Shown here in pieces: positions 24,095 through 32,839 of a DNA stretch of 64,000 nucleotides (within the stretch, counting starts at the first letter, position 1; each line of letters begins with the position of its first letter). The stretch spans positions 1,364,001 to 1,428,000 of the forward strand of contig NZ_CP149822.1 in assembly GCF_038396755.1 (NCBI RefSeq), in the 5' to 3' direction. A model generated the notes under the pieces. The model was not told the DNA's origin. It did no database searches and saw only the letters and a program-made list of their open reading frames with translations. Source of the DNA: Chitinophaga pollutisoli. GTDB taxonomy: Bacteria > Bacteroidota > Bacteroidia > Chitinophagales > Chitinophagaceae. Made by a program: the position numbers and the translations under genes.

Positions 24095-26194
24095 ATGAAG
24101 TTTACATCATCATTAAAGCTCAAGTTAATCTATGTTTTTCGCATCAATGATGCTGCCCATAGCGGATGTTTGAAAATAGGAGAAGCAACTTCAGACAATG
24201 AAAATATTTGGGGACTTGAACCGAACAGCAAAGCACTTAACAAAGCGGCCAAACAGCGTATTGACCAATACACCCAAACAGCAGGGATTGCCTATGACTT
24301 ACTCTACACTGAGCTGACCATTTACAATGATAAAAACGGACTCAAAGCTTTTTCTGACCATGAGGTTCATAATGTGCTTACTCGCTCAGGTGTAAAAAAG
24401 AAAATCTTCGATTCCAAAAACAAAGCAAATGAGTGGTTTATAACTGATCTTGAAACTGTAAAAAAAGCTATCGCAGCTGTAAAAGAAGGCAAAGATTCAC
24501 TGCATTCCAGTGAAATTTCAGAAACCCAAAACCCAATTGTATTCAGACCAGAACAAAAAGAAGCGATTGAAAAAACCGCCAAGCAATTCAAGAAAGGAAA
24601 CGAAATGCTTTGGTTTGCAAAAATGCGTTTTGGAAAAACACTTTCGGCTCTCAAAGTTGTAAAGGAACATGAATTCACTAGAACCCTTATTCTAACACAC
24701 CGCCCTGTTGTGGATAAGGGTTGGTTTGAAGACTTTGGAAAAATATTCTATGATGCGCCACAGTATTTGTATGGTTCAAAAAATCAAGGTAATCAGTTTA
24801 CCACACTAGAAAGAGAATGTAAAAAAGGAAATTCCAAGTACATCTACTTTGCATCCATGCAAGACCTCAGAGGTTCAGAATTGGTAGGTGGCAATTTCAA
24901 TAAAAATGATGAAATCTTTGGAACAACTTGGGATTTCGTAATTGTAGATGAAGCACATGAAGGTACACAAACTGAATTAGGAACTAATGTGCTTCGGGAA
25001 CTTAAAAAAGAGCATACGAAGGTACTGCATCTTTCAGGAACCCCCTTCAATTTACTAGACAACTATCAAGAAGAAGAAATCTATACTTGGGATTATGTGA
25101 TGGAGCAAAAAGCCAAAGCAGATTGGGATAAAATTCACTTTGGCGACCCAAATCCGTATGCACCACTACCAAAGCTCAATATTTTCACATACGACCTTGG
25201 GAAATTGCTACACGGCTATATTGATGAAGAAGTAGCGTTTAATTTCCGTGAGTTTTTTAGGGTAAATGAAACGGGAAGTTTTCTTCATGAGAAGGATGTG
25301 TTTTCATTCTTAAATCTCATTTGTAAATCTGATGCTGAAAGTAATTACCCCTATTCTACAGAAGAATACCGCAGTAATTTTAGGCATTCACTTTGGATGG
25401 TGCCAGGTGTAAAAGAAGCCAAAGCCTTGAGTGCCATGCTTAAATTACACCCTGTTTTTGGTCAATTTGACATTGTAAATGTGGCAGGTGACGGAGATGA
25501 AGAGGAAGCAAACGAAGAAGCACTTAAAAAAGTAGAAAAAGCCATTGGTGACAATCCGCATGAAACCTACACCATTACCCTTTCTTGCGGACGTTTAACC
25601 ACAGGTGTTTCTGTAAAAGCTTGGACGGCAGTTTTTATGCTTTCAGGCTCACACAATACTTCTGCTTCTGCCTATATGCAAACCATATTCAGAGTGCAGA
25701 CCCCTGCCACCATTAACGGTAAGGTAAAGGAAGAGTGCTTTGTTTTCGACTTTGCCCCTGACCGAACGCTGAAAGTCATTGCCGAAACGGCTAAAGTTTC
25801 TGCCAAGGCAGGAAAGACCACAGGCGAAGACCGCAAGATTATGGGTGAGTTCTTGAACTTCTGCCCCATTATCGCCTTTGACGGTTCTCGAATGAGGGAT
25901 TATGACGTAAATGGCATGCTCGAACAACTCAAAAAGGTGTATATCGAGCGGGTTGTGAACAATGGCTTTGAAGACCAACATCTGTACAACCGTGACCAAT
26001 TGATGCAATTGGATGATGTGGAGGTGGAAGAATTCAATGGACTGAAAAAAGTGATTGGCAGCACTAAAGCCATGCCTAAAAGCAAAGACATAGAAATAAA
26101 TAAACAGGGCTTTACAGAAGAAGATTACGAACAAATAGAACAAGCCCAAAAGAAGAAGAAAAAGAACTTAGTCCCGAAGAGAACGAATTGTTAG
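24095..26194 (+). CDS. GIY-YIG nuclease - SF2 helicase part of a single-chain restriction-modification enzyme
   Basis: The first ~130 residues match the T5orf172/GIY-YIG nuclease pattern: LIYVFRIND, KIGEA, an Arg in RIDQYTQTAG, the Glu in DHEVHNVL and the terminal EWF. An SF2 translocase follows: motif I AKMRFGKT (about 173-180), DEAH in VIVDEAHEGTQ (about 284), motif III HLSGTPFN, motif VI region TIFRVQTP. The frame ends in an abnormal basic tail after an A5 run (26159-26163). One extra A gives KKKKKELSPEENELLERYKE and joins it to the methylase frame at 26188, making about 1328 residues. The nuclease-helicase-methylase layout parallels type ISP enzymes such as LlaGI, which carry an Mrr-type nuclease instead. 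Confidence 0.83.
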   Translation: MKFTSSLKLKLIYVFRINDAAHSGCLKIGEATSDNENIWGLEPNSKALNKAAKQRIDQYTQTAGIAYDLLYTELTIYNDKNGLKAFSDHEVHNVLTRSGVKKKIFDSKNKANEWFITDLETVKKAIAAVKEGKDSLHSSEISETQNPIVFRPEQKEAIEKTAKQFKKGNEMLWFAKMRFGKTLSALKVVKEHEFTRTLILTHRPVVDKGWFEDFGKIFYDAPQYLYGSKNQGNQFTTLERECKKGNSKYIYFASMQDLRGSELVGGNFNKNDEIFGTTWDFVIVDEAHEGTQTELGTNVLRELKKEHTKVLHLSGTPFNLLDNYQEEEIYTWDYVMEQKAKADWDKIHFGDPNPYAPLPKLNIFTYDLGKLLHGYIDEEVAFNFREFFRVNETGSFLHEKDVFSFLNLICKSDAESNYPYSTEEYRSNFRHSLWMVPGVKEAKALSAMLKLHPVFGQFDIVNVAGDGDEEEANEEALKKVEKAIGDNPHETYTITLSCGRLTTGVSVKAWTAVFMLSGSHNTSASAYMQTIFRVQTPATINGKVKEECFVFDFAPDRTLKVIAETAKVSAKAGKTTGEDRKIMGEFLNFCPIIAFDGSRMRDYDVNGMLEQLKKVYIERVVNNGFEDQHLYNRDQLMQLDDVEVEEFNGLKKVIGSTKAMPKSKDIEINKQGFTEEDYEQIEQAQKKKKKNLVPKRTNC

Positions 26195-28080
26195 AGCGCT
26201 ACAAAGAGCAGAAAAAAATGCGTGATACCGCAGTTTCTATTCTTCGTGGTATTTCTATTCGTATGCCTTTGTTGATTTACGGTGCGGATGTACGAAATGA
26301 AGAAAACGAATTAACCATAGACAACTTTACGGACTTGGTGGACGACCAATCTTGGGAAGAGTTTATGCCCAAAGGCGTAGATAAAGCCACCTTTAAAAAG
26401 TTCAAAAAGTATTACGAGCCAGATGTATTCCGTGCAGCCGGCAAACGCATCAGAGCCTTAGCTCGTGCCACCGACCACGTGACCATTGAAGAACGAATAG
26501 AGCGCATCACTCATATTTTCGGTACCTTCAGAAACCCTGACAAAGAAACCGTATTGACTCCTTGGCGTGTAGTTAATATGCACTTGGGTGACTGTTTGGG
26601 CGGTTATGTCTTTTTAGATGAAACTCGTGAAAAAACAATCGCACATCCAAGTTATACATCACAAGGTCAGGTAACAGATGAAGTGTTTGCCACGGATGCT
26701 CGCATATTAGAAATCAATTCCAAATCGGGTCTGTATCCTTTGTATGTAGCGTATTCCATCTTCAGAACCCGTATCAAGGAGAAGTATCCTGACAAAGACC
26801 CCAACACACTCACAGTTGCACAACAGCAGGAATTATGGGATGAAACCGTAGCAGAAAATGTATTTGTGCTTTGTAAAACACCAATGGCAAAAAGCATTAC
26901 CAAACGCACTTTGGTAGGCTTTAGAGTAGCCAATGTAAATACGCACTATTTTGAAGACATGGTGCGGCAAATTACCCAACGCCCCGAAAAGTTTATCGCA
27001 AAAATCAAAAAAGGGCAATCTTATTGGAAAGCAAATAACAACAACGATATGAAATTCAATGCAATCGTAGGGAATCCACCATATATGGAAATGGACGGTG
27101 GTGCACAAGCAAGCGCAAAACCAATCTATAACGAGTTTGTAGATATTGCCAAGAAAATTGAACCTGAATACATTTCTATGATTATGCCTACAAGGTGGTA
27201 TTCAGGCGGTAAAGGACTTGACGATTTCAGGGAATCAATGATCAATGATAAACGTCTTGCCGTTCTCCATGACTATTTGAATCCTGATGAAGTATTTCCA
27301 AAAACCAACATTCGCGGGGGTATATGTTATTTTCTTTGGGATAAAAACTATGGTTCAGATTCTGAATTAACAGAAGTAGTCACACACAGAGAAGGAGAAG
27401 AAACCGTTTCTGTAATGCGTTCGTTGAAAAGTGGTGAGACAGAAATTTTTGTTAGACATAAGTCGGCACTGGATATTATAGAAAAAGTCAATGCATCTGA
27501 TGATTTTAAAAGCTTCGAAGATTATGTGTCTCCTTTAAGGCCTTTCGGTTTTAGAGGGTATTTTACAAATGATGATAGATTTAGAAGTGAGTCAAAAGGT
27601 TTGAATAAACCAATTATTTGTTATGGCAAGGGCAAGAAAATAGGCTACGTAGAAGAAAGTGAAATTACTATCAGAAAAAAATGGATAAATCGCTTCAAAG
27701 TCTTCACTTCAAGAGCCAACAATATCGGTACTGAGTTAAATGATGATAACCTTAATACTTTTATTGGTGAGCCAGGTACGATATGTACTGAATCGTATAT
27801 GGTATTGGGTGCTGATTTGAAATTAGAAAGAGAATCAGCAATAACTCTTTCAAAATATTGTTCTACAAAATTCGTGAGGTTTATGCACAGCTTGGCTAAA
27901 GCAAGTCAAGATGCAACTTCAAAAACTTACAAGTTTGTTCCCGTTCAAGACTTCACCCGTAACTCAGACATTGATTGGACAAAATCCATTCCTGAAATAG
28001 ACCAACAGTTGTACAAAAAGTATCAGTTGAGTGCAGAGGAAGTGGCGTTTATAGAAAGTATGATTAAGCCGATGGCGTAA
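26188..28080 (+). CDS. Adenine-specific DNA methyltransferase (Eco57I-like) and specificity part of the same enzyme
   Basis: Continuation of the chain at 24095 after the A5 frameshift. Motif X-like TPWRVVNMHLG, motif I-like ILEINSKSGLYPLYVAYSIF and the catalytic motif IV NAIVGNPPYMEMDGG (about residue 992 of the joined protein) identify a gamma-class N6-adenine methyltransferase. The ~300 residues after it, with aromatic-rich variable segments such as SPLRPFGFRGYF, are where a target-recognition domain would sit. The combined enzyme should methylate one strand of its site and, when unmethylated, translocate and cleave. Recognition sequence unknown. The DUF488 gene starts 18 bases after its stop. 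Confidence 0.87.
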   Translation: MLERYKEQKKMRDTAVSILRGISIRMPLLIYGADVRNEENELTIDNFTDLVDDQSWEEFMPKGVDKATFKKFKKYYEPDVFRAAGKRIRALARATDHVTIEERIERITHIFGTFRNPDKETVLTPWRVVNMHLGDCLGGYVFLDETREKTIAHPSYTSQGQVTDEVFATDARILEINSKSGLYPLYVAYSIFRTRIKEKYPDKDPNTLTVAQQQELWDETVAENVFVLCKTPMAKSITKRTLVGFRVANVNTHYFEDMVRQITQRPEKFIAKIKKGQSYWKANNNNDMKFNAIVGNPPYMEMDGGAQASAKPIYNEFVDIAKKIEPEYISMIMPTRWYSGGKGLDDFRESMINDKRLAVLHDYLNPDEVFPKTNIRGGICYFLWDKNYGSDSELTEVVTHREGEETVSVMRSLKSGETEIFVRHKSALDIIEKVNASDDFKSFEDYVSPLRPFGFRGYFTNDDRFRSESKGLNKPIICYGKGKKIGYVEESEITIRKKWINRFKVFTSRANNIGTELNDDNLNTFIGEPGTICTESYMVLGADLKLERESAITLSKYCSTKFVRFMHSLAKASQDATSKTYKFVPVQDFTRNSDIDWTKSIPEIDQQLYKKYQLSAEEVAFIESMIKPMA

Positions 28081-28098
28081 AAATTGTAAATTTGTAAT

Positions 28099-28980
28099 AT
28101 GTTTTATAGACGAAAAATCATATTAGGTTTAATAGAATTACTTGGTGGTGAAGTAGAGAAGCTCCGACTTCAAAAATTACTTTTTTTATATGCCATGAAA
28201 AAGCAAAACCCAGAGTATGATTTTGTTCCGTACAAATTTGGGTGTTATTCCTATTCCGCCAAAGCAGACATGAATACCATGGTCAAAAGAGGTTTTCTAT
28301 CAGAAACCGAAAACAAATATAAGAGCAATACAACAACCTATTTTCAAAAGCTAAAATTAGAAGATGCTAGGCTTTTGCAGGAGGTAGTTTCGAATTATGG
28401 ACAAATGAGCAGCAATGCCCTCATCAAACATACGTATTTGAACTTTCCGTTTTATGCCATACGAAGCACCATAGCCAAGGAGGTGTTGACTGGTAATTTA
28501 TATGACCGAGTAGAGCAAGCTACCCCTAAAGGCGAAGAAACCACTTTGTTTACCATTGGCTATGAGGGTATTTCCTTAGAAATGTATTTGCAAAAGCTTA
28601 TAAAGAATAATATAAAGCTGCTAATCGATGTTCGGAAAAATCCTTTGAGTATGAAGTTTGGCTTTAGTAAAACATTGCTTAAGCGTTATTGTAACAGCAT
28701 GAAAATTGAATACTTGCATATCCCTGAAGTGGGTATCAACTCGGACAAACGTCAGCAATTGGAAACACAAGATGATTACAACCGTTTGTTTACCGATTAC
28801 CGAAACACAACCTTATTAGAAACAACCACATCACAAAAACAGATTTTAGACCTCTTAAAAGAATACAACCGTATTGCTTTAACATGTTTTGAAGCGAAAC
28901 CCTGTCAGTGTCATCGTACACATTTAGCAGAAGCTATTGCAAAGTCACCTGATTTCACTTACTCGTTAAAACATCTTTAA
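28099..28980 (+). CDS. Panacea/SocA-like domain fused to DUF488
   Basis: 293 residues with two parts. The N-terminal ~140 (KLRLQKLLFLYAMKK, then FVPYKFGCYSYSAKADMNTM) resemble the SocA/Panacea domain found in many antitoxin-like proteins. The C-terminal ~150 are DUF488: TIGYEGISLEMYLQKLIKNN, IDVRKNPLS and the terminal CFEAKPCQCHRTHLAEAIA with a Cys/His cluster. DUF488 has no firm biochemical role. It follows the methylase and precedes an unknown gene with a 1-base gap, so it belongs to the same operon. A regulatory, guard or accessory role in the restriction system is an inference from linkage only. Confidence 0.82.
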   Translation: MFYRRKIILGLIELLGGEVEKLRLQKLLFLYAMKKQNPEYDFVPYKFGCYSYSAKADMNTMVKRGFLSETENKYKSNTTTYFQKLKLEDARLLQEVVSNYGQMSSNALIKHTYLNFPFYAIRSTIAKEVLTGNLYDRVEQATPKGEETTLFTIGYEGISLEMYLQKLIKNNIKLLIDVRKNPLSMKFGFSKTLLKRYCNSMKIEYLHIPEVGINSDKRQQLETQDDYNRLFTDYRNTTLLETTTSQKQILDLLKEYNRIALTCFEAKPCQCHRTHLAEAIAKSPDFTYSLKHL

Positions 28981-28981
28981 A

Positions 28982-29782
28982 ATGGCTTTGACAAAAGTTC
29001 TTATAACTGTAAAAACCTGTCCGACTATTTCATCTAAATATGATGAATTGGTCTGCACCGCAGGTTTTCGGGAAGATGGAACTTGGGTTAGAATTTATCC
29101 TGTGCCATTTAGGAAAAAGGCATACACAGAGCAATATAAAAAATACGATTGGATTGAGTTAGATTTAGTCAAAAACAAGAGCGATTTTCGTCCTGAAAGT
29201 TATAGACCATCGACTTTAGACACCGAAATAAATGTAGTAGGCCACATTGATACCCAAAAAAATTGGTTAAAACGCAAAAAGGTTTGTTTAGGAAAAATAT
29301 ATTATAACCTTTCCGAACTCATTGCAGAAGCCAAGGACAAAAATATTGGAACTTCATTGGCGGTATTCAAGCCAACCGAAATATTGGACTTTTATGCTGA
29401 ATCCGTTGAACGGGAATGGAATTCCAAACAAAAAGCAGCTCTTGCTCAGCAAAACCTTTTTGAAACCAAGTTTGAAGTTGTGAAAAAAATTCCATATAAA
29501 TTCAAATTCCGTTTCAAAGACAATCAAGGCAAGGAAAGTAACATGATGATTGAAGATTGGGAAACTGGTCAGTTATTTTGGAATTGTCTCGCCAGACATG
29601 AAGGTAATGAACAAAAGGCTATCGAAGACGTCCGTAAAAAATACTTTGATGACTTTGCAAAAACAAAGGACCTACACTTCTTCTTGGGTACAACACAGAA
29701 GAACCATTATGTATCTCACAACCCTTTTATGATTATTGGCTCATTTCACCCTAAAATAGAAGTTCAAACGTCATTATTTTAA
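28982..29782 (+). CDS. Uncharacterised protein paired with DUF488
   Basis: 266 residues, beginning MALTKVLITVKTCPTISSKY. Visible segments: ELVCTAGFREDGTWVRIYPV near the N-terminus, WIELDLVKNKSDFRPES, and an alternating hydrophobic/charged region later (YKFKFRFKDNQGKE, EDWETGQLFWN). The C-terminal part has HFFLGTTQKNH and PFMIIGSFHPK. I recognise no enzyme family and no membrane segment. It starts one base after the DUF488 stop and is the last gene before the right element end, so it is operonic with the restriction genes. I think it often travels with DUF488, but that is recollection, not a search. Confidence 0.75.
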   Translation: MALTKVLITVKTCPTISSKYDELVCTAGFREDGTWVRIYPVPFRKKAYTEQYKKYDWIELDLVKNKSDFRPESYRPSTLDTEINVVGHIDTQKNWLKRKKVCLGKIYYNLSELIAEAKDKNIGTSLAVFKPTEILDFYAESVEREWNSKQKAALAQQNLFETKFEVVKKIPYKFKFRFKDNQGKESNMMIEDWETGQLFWNCLARHEGNEQKAIEDVRKKYFDDFAKTKDLHFFLGTTQKNHYVSHNPFMIIGSFHPKIEVQTSLF

Positions 29783-29957
29783 CTCAATCGCGGGAAGACG
29801 CAATGAGCCTTATGTTTGCTGCTGGTACATGACTGTTTTTACCGTTAAATTGCCGCCATGTAAGAAAGCTGCTGTAAAACGAGCGACAAGATTATAATGC
29901 CACCGATTCCAAATCCAACTCTACCAACCGCTCCAAATCTTCCAAAAAATGTTTCGA
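29783..29957. other. Right terminal non-coding stretch of the element
   Basis: Between the last cargo gene and the attR arm. The plus-strand frame beginning at 29897 crosses the junction and is an accidental read-through into the fucosidase remnant, not a gene start. Confidence 0.6.
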
Positions 29958-29976
29958 GATTTGTTCGGTTTCGGCT
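29958..29976. other. attR: right junction of the integrated element
   Basis: The arm 29958-29974 is an imperfect inverted copy (12 of 17 positions) of the left arm 12594-12610; the core GCT is shared with attL. Fucosidase sequence resumes as CC GTG GGC GGC AAC (SVGGN once the split codon is rejoined). Confidence 0.78.
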
Positions 29977-31117
29977 CCGTGGGCGGCAACTCCACCTTCC
30001 TCCTCAACATCCCGCCCAACCGCGAAGGCCGCTTCTCTCCCCCGACTCCACCGCACTGATGGAAACCGGCCGCAGGATCAAAACCACTTACGGCAAAAAC
30101 CTCTTTGCCGGCGCGAAAGGCAATAAAGCCATACTCGACGGCAGCCCGGCCACTGCTTATGTTTTTACCGGCACCACCGGCAGTTTGGAGATATCCACGC
30201 CCAAACCGGTCACCATCAACCGCATCATGCTCCAGGAAGCCATCAGCACGCACAGCGAGCGCGTGGAACAACATGCCGTAGACGCGTGGATAGACGGTAG
30301 CTGGAAAGAAATCGCGCATGCCGCCAACATCGGCTACAAACGCATCCTGCGCTTCCCCGACGTTACGGCCAGCCGCTTCCGGGTGCGCATCCTGGCCGCG
30401 CGGATGGCGCCGGCCATCAGCCATGTGTCCGCCCATTTCTACAAGAGCCGCCCGCCCCAGTTGCAGATCCTCCGGTCAGCCGACGGCATGGTGCGCATCG
30501 AACCCCTGCAACCGGAATTCAACTGGAAGCCCCACGGCGAAGACGCCACCAAAAACCTTTCCGCGCCATACGACATCTACTACACCACCACAAGCGGCAC
30601 ACCTGATGTCAAATACAACGGACCGTTCCGCCTTGCCTCCGGCGAAGTGAAAGCCATGGCTGTCAGCGGCCCGGATAAAGGCGAGGTGACCCAACAAGCC
30701 ATCGGTATCGCCAAACAAAACTGGAAACTCATAGCCGCCAGCAGTGAACGCAACAACCGCACGGCCTCCGCCGCTTTCGACGCCAATGCCAAAACCTTCT
30801 GGCAATCGTCCGACAGCGGACCGCACAGCATCACCATCGACCTGGGCGCCAGCCATGCGCTGAAAGGCTTCTCCTACACGCCGCAAACCGTGAACGCGGA
30901 AGGCATGATGGCGAAAGGAAAACTGCTGTTCAGCACCGACGGACAGCAATGGCAACCTGCCGGCGCATTCGAATTCGGCAACCTCATCAACGATCCCGTT
31001 ACCCGGTACCAATATTTCCAGCAGCCGGTGAACGCACGCTATGTGAAGATCGAAGCCACGGATGCCGCCGCCGGCAGCAAATCGATTACCATCGCTGAGA
31101 TCGATTTCTTCGAATAA
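29976..31117 (+). pseudogene. GH29 alpha-L-fucosidase, C-terminal part, displaced by the element and frameshifted
   Basis: The first codons read SVGGNSTFLLNIPPNREG, the standard end of a GH29 barrel, continuing exactly where the fragment at 11534-12593 stops. A C5 run at 30039-30043 lacks one base; adding it gives FSPPDSTALMETGRR and an open frame to TAA 31117. The rest carries a first discoidin-like beta domain (about 30070-30450), a chitobiase/HEX-type beta segment (YDIYYTTTSGTPDVKYNGPF) and a second F5/8-type domain (RTASAAFDANAKTFWQSSDS, late RYVKIEATDA). Without a signal peptide or start this part is not expected to be functional. Rejoined, the enzyme would be a typical exported ~735-residue fucosidase with carbohydrate-binding modules. 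Confidence 0.9.
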
Positions 31118-31137
31118 GGTTCATTATTCTTCACTAT

Positions 31138-31177
31138 AAAAAAAGACAAACCGGCAATCACTGGTTTGTCTTTTTTT
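31138..31177 (+). terminator. Rho-independent terminator after the fucosidase remnant
   Basis: A perfect 15-base stem (AAAAAAAGACAAACC with GGTTTGTCTTTTTTT) and a 10-base loop, 20 bases after the stop codon. It is the original end of the fucosidase transcription unit. Confidence 0.9.
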
Positions 31178-31225
31178 GTATTTTACTATAGGAATCCGTT
31201 TGGCTAACCGCTAAAAATCCATCTG

Positions 31226-31582
31226 ATGAAAAGCAATATCGAGCGCGTTTACAAGATGTCTTTCGCGGGCGTTTACCCGCACTACATCCAGAAAGCCGAG
31301 AAAAAGGGAAGAACGAAAGAAGAAGTGGATGAAATCATCCGCTGGCTGACGGGATACGATCAAACATCCCTGCAGCGGCAGCTCGACAATAAAACCAACA
31401 TCGAAAACTTCTTCGCCGAAGCCCCGCAGATCCATCCCAACGCATCCAAAATTACGGGCGTTATCTGCGGCTACCGGGTGGAAGATATCGAAGATAAACT
31501 GATGCAACAGGTCCGCTACCTCGACAAGCTCATCGATGAACTGGCTAAAGGAAAGGCCATGGAAAAGATCCTCCGGCAATAA
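31226..31582 (+). CDS. DUF2200-family protein
   Basis: 118 residues covering the whole family: [33 protein letters not shown] and the conserved C-terminal block [20 protein letters not shown] followed by [20 protein letters not shown]. Such proteins are small, cytoplasmic and of unknown function. It stands alone between a terminator and a convergent lipoprotein gene, so the context says nothing about its role. Start ATG 31226 gives the usual family length. Confidence 0.88.
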   Translation: MKSNIERVYKMSFAGVYPHYIQKAEKKGRTKEEVDEIIRWLTGYDQTSLQRQLDNKTNIENFFAEAPQIHPNASKITGVICGYRVEDIEDKLMQQVRYLDKLIDELAKGKAMEKILRQ

Positions 31583-31593
31583 GCTGCTCCGCT

Positions 31594-32007
31594 TTATTCC
31601 AGCACCTCGCTGATCTGGATCACGGGCGCGATGTTGGTGTATTTCAGGATGTCTTTCCGGATTGTGTCCGTGTAAGGCGCCAGCGCGCCCTCATATGCCG
31701 AAAGCCGCTCAAAATACAGATGCCCGATCGCCAGGTAGGGCATCGGGCCCGGGCGGCCGCTACCGATCCCCTTGTCGATGGAAAGCGCTTTCAGCGAATC
31801 CCCTAACAGCGTAGCCACCAGCGGCATATGCGTTTTTACATAGTAATCCATATCAAAATGCTTGCCTTCCCCGTTGGGGTACAGTATCGAAACTTTCACC
31901 ATTCCTTTCTTAATGGGCGACTGGGGCGATTGGGCCGGCTGGCTGCTTTGCTGGCAGGCCGCCAGCAGGGCAACGGAGATCGCCAGGGTGATGATCTTCA
32001 TTTTCAT
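31594..32007 (-). CDS. EthD-family lipoprotein
   Basis: 137 residues from ATG 32007. The frame is open further upstream, but this start gives a lipoprotein signal (MKMKIITLAISVALLAAC, lipid-anchored Cys). The mature part is one ferredoxin-like EthD domain: VKVSILYPNGEGKHFDMDYY, then THMPLVATLLGDSLK, with the typical N-terminal YP and Asp/Tyr-His pattern. EthD domains are small dimeric alpha/beta barrels of uncertain function, often beside oxidative catabolic enzymes. It lies 46 bases downstream of the SDR gene on the same strand, probably the last gene of that operon. Confidence 0.8.
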   Translation of the reverse strand: MKMKIITLAISVALLAACQQSSQPAQSPQSPIKKGMVKVSILYPNGEGKHFDMDYYVKTHMPLVATLLGDSLKALSIDKGIGSGRPGPMPYLAIGHLYFERLSAYEGALAPYTDTIRKDILKYTNIAPVIQISEVLE

Positions 32008-32053
32008 AAACTGGATTTGAAGGATGAATAATGTTATTTCCCGGTATATTGAT

Positions 32054-32812
32054 CTAAAACGGGGAAGGACTGGTGGCAGTCCACCCTCCATCCACCACCA
32101 GGCTTTGGCCGGTGATGTGTTTGGCTTTATCGGACACGAGGAACAGTGCCGCGTCGGCGATATCACTCACGGTGGCGGGGCGGCCCATGGGCGTGATGCG
32201 CGACCATATGGTTGCGTACTCCGGATCGTTGAGGGTACGCTCGGTGGCGGTGGCGCCCGGCGCCACGGTATTGACGCGGATGCCATAGCGGGAAACCTCC
32301 ACCACGAGGTTCTTCGCCAGCATTTCCAACGCGGCTTTGGTCATGGAATAGGCGGCGAGGTCTTTATGCGCCTGGTGCCCCGTCACGGACGATGTGAAGA
32401 GCAAAGCGCCCCCCGTGCCCTGGCGCTTCATCTGCCGGCAGGCGGCCTGCGCCAGGAAAAAGGATCCACCGATATTCAGTTGCAATACTTTGAAGAGGGA
32501 ATCCGCCGGGTAGGTCAGGAATTCCCCGAACAGGGTGATCCCCGCGTTGGCGATGGCGATATCGAGCCGGCCGGTTTGCGCCACGGCGACTGTGATCATG
32601 TCGGTAACGAAGCTTTCGTCGCTGCTGTTACCGGTCAGGGGAATGCATTTCCCGCCTTCAGCCGCAATGCTTTCCGCGGCGCTTTTGCAAAGTGATGCAT
32701 CCACATCGTTCAGGAAAACCGTGGCGCCCTGCAATGCCAGCTGCCTGCACATTTCAAATCCGATGCCGCATCCTGCGCCGGTTACAATTGCCGTTTTATT
32801 GATAAAATCCAT
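32054..32812 (-). CDS. SDR-family NAD(P)-dependent oxidoreductase
   Basis: 252 residues, classical short-chain dehydrogenase. Cofactor motif TGAGCGIG near residues 10-17, structural NAG in AIANAG, catalytic Ser in LLFTSSVTG, and YSMTK as the Tyr-x3-Lys pair; the end ITGQSLVVDGGW is typical. It is next to a sugar-acid dehydratase (27-base gap, same strand), so oxidation of an aldose or lactone-level substrate in a non-phosphorylative sugar pathway (L-fucose, L-arabinose or similar) is a reasonable guess. Sequence alone does not fix the substrate. Confidence 0.88.
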   Translation of the reverse strand: MDFINKTAIVTGAGCGIGFEMCRQLALQGATVFLNDVDASLCKSAAESIAAEGGKCIPLTGNSSDESFVTDMITVAVAQTGRLDIAIANAGITLFGEFLTYPADSLFKVLQLNIGGSFFLAQAACRQMKRQGTGGALLFTSSVTGHQAHKDLAAYSMTKAALEMLAKNLVVEVSRYGIRVNTVAPGATATERTLNDPEYATIWSRITPMGRPATVSDIADAALFLVSDKAKHITGQSLVVDGGWTATSPSPF

Positions 32813-32839
32813 GATAAGCTGATAGGTAAAGTTGGGTGA

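Larger units (their letters stand above)
12594..29976. mobile_element. Integrative mobilizable element (~17.4 kb) with a large serine recombinase, inserted in a GH29 fucosidase gene
   Basis: The unit is visibly AT-rich against GC-rich flanks. It begins one base before the recombinase stop codon and ends inside a split fucosidase codon (CGC T / CC GTG). Contents: large serine recombinase (12595-14121), small ORF (14179-14340), S8 protease plus AAA+ ATPase (14546-18027), small unknown gene (18154-18516), DUF6922/AbiEii pair (19279-20317), oriT-like region and MobA/relaxase (20700-22762), and a five-gene restriction-like operon (22879-29782). I find no VirD4 coupling protein, VirB4 ATPase or Tra genes, so transfer would need a helper element. 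Fusing the ends (29958-29974, CT, 12594-12610) gives arms matching at 12 of 17 positions around the core CT, which supports the exact boundaries. Confidence 0.88.

Noticed and set aside
12594..29976. Self-transmissible conjugative element
   Set aside because: No VirD4, VirB4 or other transfer-channel genes could be found; only MobA and a relaxase are present.
29897..30060. The start of a gene at 29897 running into 31117
   Set aside because: It crosses the attR junction in the wrong frame for the fucosidase barrel end and encodes low-complexity Pro/Arg sequence there.
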